A DNA stretch of 9,727 bases from Rhodospirillaceae bacterium (GTDB lineage Bacteria; Pseudomonadota; Alphaproteobacteria; UBA8366; GCA-2717185): the NCBI GenBank assembly GCA_028817685.1, contig JAPPPC010000838.1:1-9727 (forward strand). The letters are read 5' to 3'. Position numbers and translations under genes: made by a program. Below, in pieces: positions 5,488 to 9,727 of the stretch (position 1 is the stretch's first letter; every line of letters starts with the position of its first letter). The notes beneath the pieces were generated by a model. It searched no databases and was not told where the DNA came from. It saw only the letters and a list, made by a program, of their open reading frames with translations.

Positions 5488-7095
5488 TTAGATCTCGGCC
5501 GTCCGCTCGCGTAGCGCGAATTTCTGGATTTTGCCCGTCGACGTCTTTGGCAGGTCGCAAAACACGATGTGTTTCGGCGCCTTGAAGTGGGCCATGTTGT
5601 CCCGGCAATAGTCGATAATTTCCTGTTCGCTGGCGTCCGCGTCGGTTCTTAAGGTGACGAAGGCGCAAGGCACTTCACCCCAATGATCGTCCTGTTTGGC
5701 GACGACTGCGGCCTCCAAAACGGCGGGATGGCCGAAAAGGACGCTCTCCACCTCTATCGTCGAGATATTCTCGCCGCCGGAAATGATGATGTCCTTCGAG
5801 CGGTCCTTGAGCTCGATATAATTGTCCGGATGCCAGACACCCAGGTCGCCGGACCGGAACCAGCCGCCGGCGAAGGCTTCGTCGGTCGCCGGACGGTTCT
5901 TCAAATACCCTTTCATCACGATGTTGCCGCGCATGAAGACCTCGCCCATCGTCTCGCCGTCTTTCGGGACCGGCTCGCCGGTATTCGGGTCGGCGACGAT
6001 CAGTTCCTCCAGCACCGGGTAGGCAACACCCTGACGCGATTTGATGCGGGCACGCTCTGCGGCCGGTTTTTCGTCCCATTCCTCGTGCCAGGCGCATACG
6101 ACGGCGGGGCCGTAGACCTCGGTGAGGCCATAGAAATGGGTGACGTCGAACCCGTCCGCTTCCATTGCCGCGAGCACCGTCGCGGGCGGCGGCGCGGCGG
6201 CCGTCATGACCGAAACGCGGTGGGGCAAGGGGCGGCGTTCCGCTTCGGTCGCATTGATCAGCATGTTGAGAACGATGGGCGCGCCGCAAAAGTGCGTGAC
6301 GCCCTGGTCCGCGATGGCATCGAAGATGGCGCCCGGCTCGACCCGGCGCAGGCAGATGCTGGTCCCGCCCACCGCGGCCAAGGTCCAGGGAAAGCACCAT
6401 CCGTCGCAGTGGAACATCGGCAATGTCCACAGATAGACGGGCCGCTGCGGAAGGCTCCAGGTCAAAACGTTGCCCAGGGCCAGCAGATAGGCCCCGCGGT
6501 GATGATAGACAACGCCCTTCGGGTTGCCGGTTGTGCCGGAGGTATAGCAAAGGGAGATGGCATCCCACTCGTCGGCCGGTAGCGACCAGTCGAACGCCGG
6601 GTCGCCCGTTTCCAGGAATGCCTCATATTCGATGTCGCCGAGCCGCATCCCGCCGGGCAGCGCGGAATCCGCGATATCGATCACATAGGGTTTGCTGTCG
6701 AGTTGCGCCAAAGCGTCCTGGATGACCGGCGCGAATTCCGTGTCGGTGATCAGCACCTTGGCTTCGCTGTGCTGCAGGGTGTGGGCGATGGTATCGGCGT
6801 CGAGCCTGGTGTTCAGCGGGTTCAGGACAGCACCGGCCATGGGAACGCCGAAATGCGCGTCGAACAGCGCCGGAATATTCGGGGCCATGATCGAGACCGT
6901 GCTGTTCTTGCCGATGCCTCTTTTGGAGAGCGCGCTCGCCAGACGCCGTGCCCGCGCATAGGCGGTCGCCCAATCGTACGAGATGTCGCCATGGACGACA
7001 GCCGGCTGGTTCGGATAGACGGTTGCGGCCCGGCGGAGGAAACTCAAAGGGCTGAGCGGCGTATTGTTCGCGCCCGTTGCACTGGAATCCGTCAT
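5488..7095 (-). CDS. acyl-CoA synthetase (AMP-forming, ANL superfamily)
   Basis: A 535-residue AMP-forming ligase that activates a carboxylic acid to acyl-AMP and then to acyl-CoA. Motifs in order: YTSGTTGNPKG (184-194, ATP phosphate loop), MFHCDGW (227-233, acyl pocket region), FYGLTEVYG (321-329), GWFRSGDLG (411-419), the hinge DRSKDIIISGGENIS (431-445) and LPKTSTGKIQK (515-525) with the catalytic lysine K522. Length and the HCDGW/FCGAP blocks resemble the medium-chain acyl-CoA synthetase group that includes DmdB (methylmercaptopropionate-CoA ligase) and PRK08162-type proteins; the true substrate is undecided. No membrane segment is seen. A GAGGG sequence lies just before the ATG. It shares a 133-base divergent region with prpE; no good promoter for this gene was found there (TTGACC is followed only by a poor -10). 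Confidence 0.92.
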   Translation of the reverse strand: MTDSSATGANNTPLSPLSFLRRAATVYPNQPAVVHGDISYDWATAYARARRLASALSKRGIGKNSTVSIMAPNIPALFDAHFGVPMAGAVLNPLNTRLDADTIAHTLQHSEAKVLITDTEFAPVIQDALAQLDSKPYVIDIADSALPGGMRLGDIEYEAFLETGDPAFDWSLPADEWDAISLCYTSGTTGNPKGVVYHHRGAYLLALGNVLTWSLPQRPVYLWTLPMFHCDGWCFPWTLAAVGGTSICLRRVEPGAIFDAIADQGVTHFCGAPIVLNMLINATEAERRPLPHRVSVMTAAAPPPATVLAAMEADGFDVTHFYGLTEVYGPAVVCAWHEEWDEKPAAERARIKSRQGVAYPVLEELIVADPNTGEPVPKDGETMGEVFMRGNIVMKGYLKNRPATDEAFAGGWFRSGDLGVWHPDNYIELKDRSKDIIISGGENISTIEVESVLFGHPAVLEAAVVAKQDDHWGEVPCAFVTLRTDADASEQEIIDYCRDNMAHFKAPKHIVFCDLPKTSTGKIQKFALRERTAEI

Positions 7096-7141
7096 CTCGC
7101 CCTCGCTCGGCTATCGGTCACCGCTTCGCTTACGGCATATG

Positions 7142-7162
7142 GCCGCACGGGGTCAATGCGGC
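7142..7162. repeat. inverted repeat GCCGCA-N9-TGCGGC, possible operator
   Basis: A perfect 6-base inverted repeat (7142-7147 and 7157-7162) lies in the divergent gap between the acyl-CoA ligase gene and prpE, ending 1 base before the prpE -35. Its position suits a regulator of one or both genes. Short and GC-rich, so chance is a real alternative. Confidence 0.28.
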
Positions 7163-7190
7163 TTTGCATGCCACGCAAGCACCGTATAAT
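7163..7190 (+). promoter_or_regulatory. predicted sigma70-type promoter of prpE
   Basis: A perfect -10 TATAAT (7185-7190) follows a weak -35 TTTGCA (7163-7168) with a 16-base spacer. Transcription would begin near 7197, leaving a leader of about 32 bases. The weak -35 beside an inverted repeat suggests possible activation by a regulator. Confidence 0.58.
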
Positions 7191-7215
7191 CGGGCCAAAC
7201 AACGAACATAAGAGC

Positions 7216-7223
7216 AGGGGAGG
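7216..7223 (+). promoter_or_regulatory. strong ribosome binding site of prpE
   Basis: AGGGGAGG ends 5 bases before the prpE ATG at 7229. It fixes that start and suggests efficient translation. Confidence 0.75.
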
Positions 7224-7228
7224 CTGAT

Positions 7229-9127
7229 ATGGCCGGCCAATTTGACGAAGTTTATCAGCGCGCGCTCGATGACCCGCAAGGGTTCTGGACGGAAGCCGCC
7301 AGTGCCATCGATTGGTCGAAGCCCTTCGACGCGGTTCTGGACGACACGAACTCGCCGTTCAACAAATGGTTCCCGGGGGCGGAGTGCAATACCTGCTACA
7401 ACGCGGTCGACCGCCATGTCGAAGCCGGCCGCGGCGACCAGAACGCGATAATCTATGACAGTCCGATCACCGGCAAACAGCGCAAGATCACCTACCGGGA
7501 ACTGCAGGACAAAGTCGCGCAGTTCGCCGGCGTTCTGCGCGGGCTCGGGGTCGAAAAGGGCGACCGGGTCATCATCTACATGCCGATGGTGCCGCAGACG
7601 GCCGTCGCGATGCTGGCCTGCGCGCGGCTTGGCGCTGTGCACTCGGTCGTCTTTGGCGGCTTCGCGCCCAACGAGCTGGCGACGCGTGTTACCGATGCCA
7701 AGCCGAAAGCGATCGTGGCGGCCTCCTGCGGCATCGAGCCCGGCCGCATCATCGAATACATGCCGATTGTCGATGAAGCGTTGTCGATCTCGTCGCACGA
7801 GGTGCCGAATGTGGTCGTATTGCAGCGCGAAGAATGCCTGGCGGACCTGAAATCAGGTCGCGATCATGACTGGAAGGCGCTGATGGATGCCGCGGAACCT
7901 GCCGGCTGCGTGCCGGTCGCGGCGACCGACCCGCTCTACATCCTCTACACCTCCGGAACGACCGGGCAGCCGAAAGGTGTCGTGCGGGACAATGGCGGCC
8001 ACATGGTGGCGCTGAAATGGTCGATGAAGAATATCTACGACACCGATCCCGGCGAAGTGTACTGGGCCGCGTCGGATGTCGGCTGGGTCGTTGGGCACAG
8101 CTACATCGTCTACGCACCGCTCCTGCATGGCTGCACCTCGATCCTGTTCGAAGGAAAGCCGGTCGGCACGCCGGATGCGGGCGTTTTCTGGCGCATCATT
8201 GCCGAACACAAGGTCTCGACTTTGTTTACCGCGCCCACCGCCTTCCGCGCGATTAAACGTGAGGACCCGGACGGCAAGCTGCTGGAGCAATACGATATCA
8301 GCTCGCTCCGCACCCTGTTTCTGGCCGGCGAGCGGACGGATCCGGACACGCTGAGCTGGGCCGAGGAGAAACTCAAGGTGCCGGTCATCGATCACTGGTG
8401 GCAGACCGAGACCGGCTGGCCCATCGCGTCGAACTGCATGGGGATCGAGGTGTTGCCGGTCAAACCAGGGTCGCCGACGCGCGCTGTCCCCGGCTACGAC
8501 GTACAGGTCCTGGATACGGCAGGGCATGAGGTGCCGCGCGGCGAAATGGGGGCGATCTGCGTCAAGCTTCCGATGCCGCCGAGTTGCCTGCCGACCCTGT
8601 GGAATGCGGATGAGCGTTTCATTGAATCCTACATGGCCGACTTCCCGGGCTACTACGAAACCGGAGATGCTGGTTACATGGATGAGGACGGGTATATCTT
8701 CGTCATGGCGCGGACCGACGACATCATCAATGTGGCCGGCCACCGGCTGTCGACGGGCGCGATGGAAGAGGTTCTGGCGGACCATCGGGATGTCGCGGAG
8801 TGTGCGGTCATCGGTGTCGACGATGCGCTAAAGGGACAGTTGCCGCTCGGTTTCCTGGTCTTGAATGCCGGGGTCAACACGGCGGGAGACGAGATCGTCC
8901 GCGATGTGGTCGGCATGGTGCGGGAGCGTATCGGGCCCGTCGCCGCCTTCAAATCCGCGGTCGTCGTCGACCGGCTGCCGAAGACCCGGTCCGGCAAAAT
9001 CTTGCGCGGCACGATGGCGAGCATCGCGGACGGCAAGGAATACCGTCAACCGGCCACGATCGACGATCCGGCGATCCTGCCGGAAATCGAAGAAGCGCTG
9101 CAAACCATCGGTTACGCGAAGAAGTAG
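7229..9127 (+). CDS. prpE: propionyl-CoA synthetase
   Basis: A 632-residue AMP-forming ligase that makes propionyl-CoA from propionate, ATP and CoA in the cytosol, feeding the methylcitrate or methylmalonyl-CoA route. Motifs in order: YTSGTTGQPKG (240-250, ATP loop), VVGHSYIVYAPLLHG (287-301), DHWWQTETGWPIASN (388-402), YYETGDAG (475-482), the hinge region ARTDDIINVAGHRLSTG (494-510) and LPKTRSGKILRG (583-594). K590 is the adenylation lysine and, in this family, the site where Pat-type acetyltransferases switch the enzyme off. The TETGWPI sequence, rather than the TETGG of acetyl-CoA synthetase, points to PrpE; length and the GFWTEAASAIDWSKPFD-like N-terminus agree. Acetate may be a secondary substrate. 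Strong ribosome site and promoter are present. No prpB, prpC or pcc gene lies in the window. Convergent with the next gene with an 8-base gap. Confidence 0.95.
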   Translation: MAGQFDEVYQRALDDPQGFWTEAASAIDWSKPFDAVLDDTNSPFNKWFPGAECNTCYNAVDRHVEAGRGDQNAIIYDSPITGKQRKITYRELQDKVAQFAGVLRGLGVEKGDRVIIYMPMVPQTAVAMLACARLGAVHSVVFGGFAPNELATRVTDAKPKAIVAASCGIEPGRIIEYMPIVDEALSISSHEVPNVVVLQREECLADLKSGRDHDWKALMDAAEPAGCVPVAATDPLYILYTSGTTGQPKGVVRDNGGHMVALKWSMKNIYDTDPGEVYWAASDVGWVVGHSYIVYAPLLHGCTSILFEGKPVGTPDAGVFWRIIAEHKVSTLFTAPTAFRAIKREDPDGKLLEQYDISSLRTLFLAGERTDPDTLSWAEEKLKVPVIDHWWQTETGWPIASNCMGIEVLPVKPGSPTRAVPGYDVQVLDTAGHEVPRGEMGAICVKLPMPPSCLPTLWNADERFIESYMADFPGYYETGDAGYMDEDGYIFVMARTDDIINVAGHRLSTGAMEEVLADHRDVAECAVIGVDDALKGQLPLGFLVLNAGVNTAGDEIVRDVVGMVRERIGPVAAFKSAVVVDRLPKTRSGKILRGTMASIADGKEYRQPATIDDPAILPEIEEALQTIGYAKK

Positions 9128-9135
9128 CCGGGCAT

Positions 9136-9564
9136 TCAGGTCGATCGCCGACGGTCGCTCGGCAGGATATAGCGGGGGTCGAGCGGATACTCTGTCAGGG
9201 GCTCCGTGTGGATGCCGTCGATTTTCGCCCGGTCGCGGAGATAGGCCCAGGCGGGGCGGGTCTCGCCATTTTCATCCGCTTCTATCTGAATAGAACGCCG
9301 GTGATAGCCGTCCGGCAGATGAACGCTTTCGAATGCATCGAGACGTGACAGCAACGAGTCGGTCACTTCGAACAGTTCGCCGCGGACGCGATGCCCGGCT
9401 CCCGGCTCATCGATCAGGTAGGGCGTAAACCACGGGCGGCCGATAACCAGAGGGAAGGGCTCCAGCGACTGGTAGCAGCCGATGAAGCGCGCGTCCTGCA
9501 TGCCGCCCGCATCAAAGTTTGGAAACCCGCGTTTCAGGGTTCCATAGACGAAAACGTCATGCAT
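9136..9564 (-). CDS. gamma-glutamylcyclotransferase-fold (AIG2/YtfP-like) protein
   Basis: A 142-residue protein with the fold of gamma-glutamylcyclotransferases, which release 5-oxoproline from gamma-glutamyl amines or peptides. The N-terminus has the substrate-loop motif VFVYGTLKRG (4-13), then the beta-strand block PLVIGRPWFTPYL (38-50), VRGELFEV (60-67), and LDAFE (75-79), where E79 is the expected catalytic glutamate, followed by YHRRSIQI (87-94). These are the key elements, so it is probably an active enzyme; the precise substrate is unknown. The ATG is the first in frame and directly precedes the core motif; the upstream ribosome site is weak. It starts 32 bases after the stop of an upstream leftward gene, so the two may share a transcript. 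Confidence 0.88.
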   Translation of the reverse strand: MHDVFVYGTLKRGFPNFDAGGMQDARFIGCYQSLEPFPLVIGRPWFTPYLIDEPGAGHRVRGELFEVTDSLLSRLDAFESVHLPDGYHRRSIQIEADENGETRPAWAYLRDRAKIDGIHTEPLTEYPLDPRYILPSDRRRST

Positions 9565-9596
9565 GCGCGTCCCGCTCGAATGAGACGGTGTCTGGC

Positions 9597-9727
9597 CTAA
9601 TTGTTGGTCGGCCAGATATCCGCGAGGGTTCCGCTACCCGCTTTTTCTACTTCGCCGTCGTCCGCCTTGTTGTCTTCCGGTTCGTCCGTCTTCTTGAACA
9701 AGGCTTCGGCGGCCGCCATCGGATCCG
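9597..9727 (-). CDS. C-terminal end of an unrecognised protein (cut by window edge)
   Basis: An open frame enters from the right edge and stops at TAG 9599-9597. The visible 42 residues are hydrophilic, with an alanine-rich start (MAAAEALFKK) followed by an Asp/Glu/Lys-rich, probably disordered stretch, and end in TLADIWPTNN. I do not recognise the family. The low-complexity acidic composition suggests a flexible C-terminal tail. An ATG occurs in frame at about 9719, so a very short independent gene is possible, but continuation beyond the window is more likely. It precedes the gamma-glutamylcyclotransferase-like gene on the same strand with a 32-base gap. Confidence 0.5.
   Translation of the reverse strand, partial: DPMAAAEALFKKTDEPEDNKADDGEVEKAGSGTLADIWPTNN

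Noticed and set aside
5683..6582. 299-codon open frame antisense to the acyl-CoA ligase
   Set aside because: The opposite strand encodes a complete ligase with all motifs. The antisense product shows no domain and its openness follows from codon bias.
7853..8785. 310-codon open frame antisense to prpE
   Set aside because: It lies fully inside prpE, is rich in Arg, Asp and His without recognisable motifs, and has no ribosome site of note.
1..9727. Defence system, mobile element, CRISPR array or biosynthetic cluster
   Set aside because: No transposase, nuclease, toxin-antitoxin pair, direct-repeat array or synthase was seen. The recognisable genes are core metabolism and small conserved families.

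Overview
The window looks like ordinary core chromosome of a GC-rich alphaproteobacterium, probably Rhodospirillales-like and possibly marine. This placement is inferred from the protein style (class I PurE, small YdcH/DUF465 proteins, a TIGR02444 protein, PrpE) and from the base composition; no marker gene fixes the taxon. I see no transposase, integrase, phage gene, CRISPR array, tRNA or rRNA. The genes are tightly packed and no gap exceeds about 170 bases.

Left part (1-1746): a purine operon, purE-purK, runs leftward. The two genes overlap by 8 bases, purK is cut by the window edge, and a good sigma70-type promoter lies upstream of purE. Divergent from it is a gene for a soluble protein with a GGDEF-type domain whose catalytic residues are degenerate.

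Middle part (1761-4686): a leftward YdcH/DUF465 gene; a rightward pair of phosphofructokinase plus a TIGR02444 protein of unknown function separated by 2 bases; a leftward ubiX (flavin prenyltransferase for ubiquinone synthesis); and, divergent from ubiX, a second YdcH/DUF465 gene. The second YdcH gene has a plausible promoter bracketed by an inverted repeat and is followed by a GC-rich hairpin.

Right part (4804-9727): an FMN-dependent nitroreductase-family gene convergent with a leftward acyl-CoA ligase gene. The ligase gene is divergent from prpE (propionyl-CoA synthetase). The shared 133-base region holds a perfect TATAAT box for prpE and a candidate operator. Convergent with prpE is a gamma-glutamylcyclotransferase-fold gene, followed by the C-terminal end of an unrecognised protein at the edge.

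The genes serve central metabolism: purine synthesis (PurE/PurK), glycolysis (Pfk), quinone synthesis (UbiX) and activation of short or medium organic acids to CoA esters (acyl-CoA ligase, PrpE). I found no convincing undescribed system. The observations most worth a second look are the degenerate GGDEF protein, the mixed phospho-donor signature of the phosphofructokinase, its tight coupling to a TIGR02444 gene, and two possible operators in divergent promoter regions.
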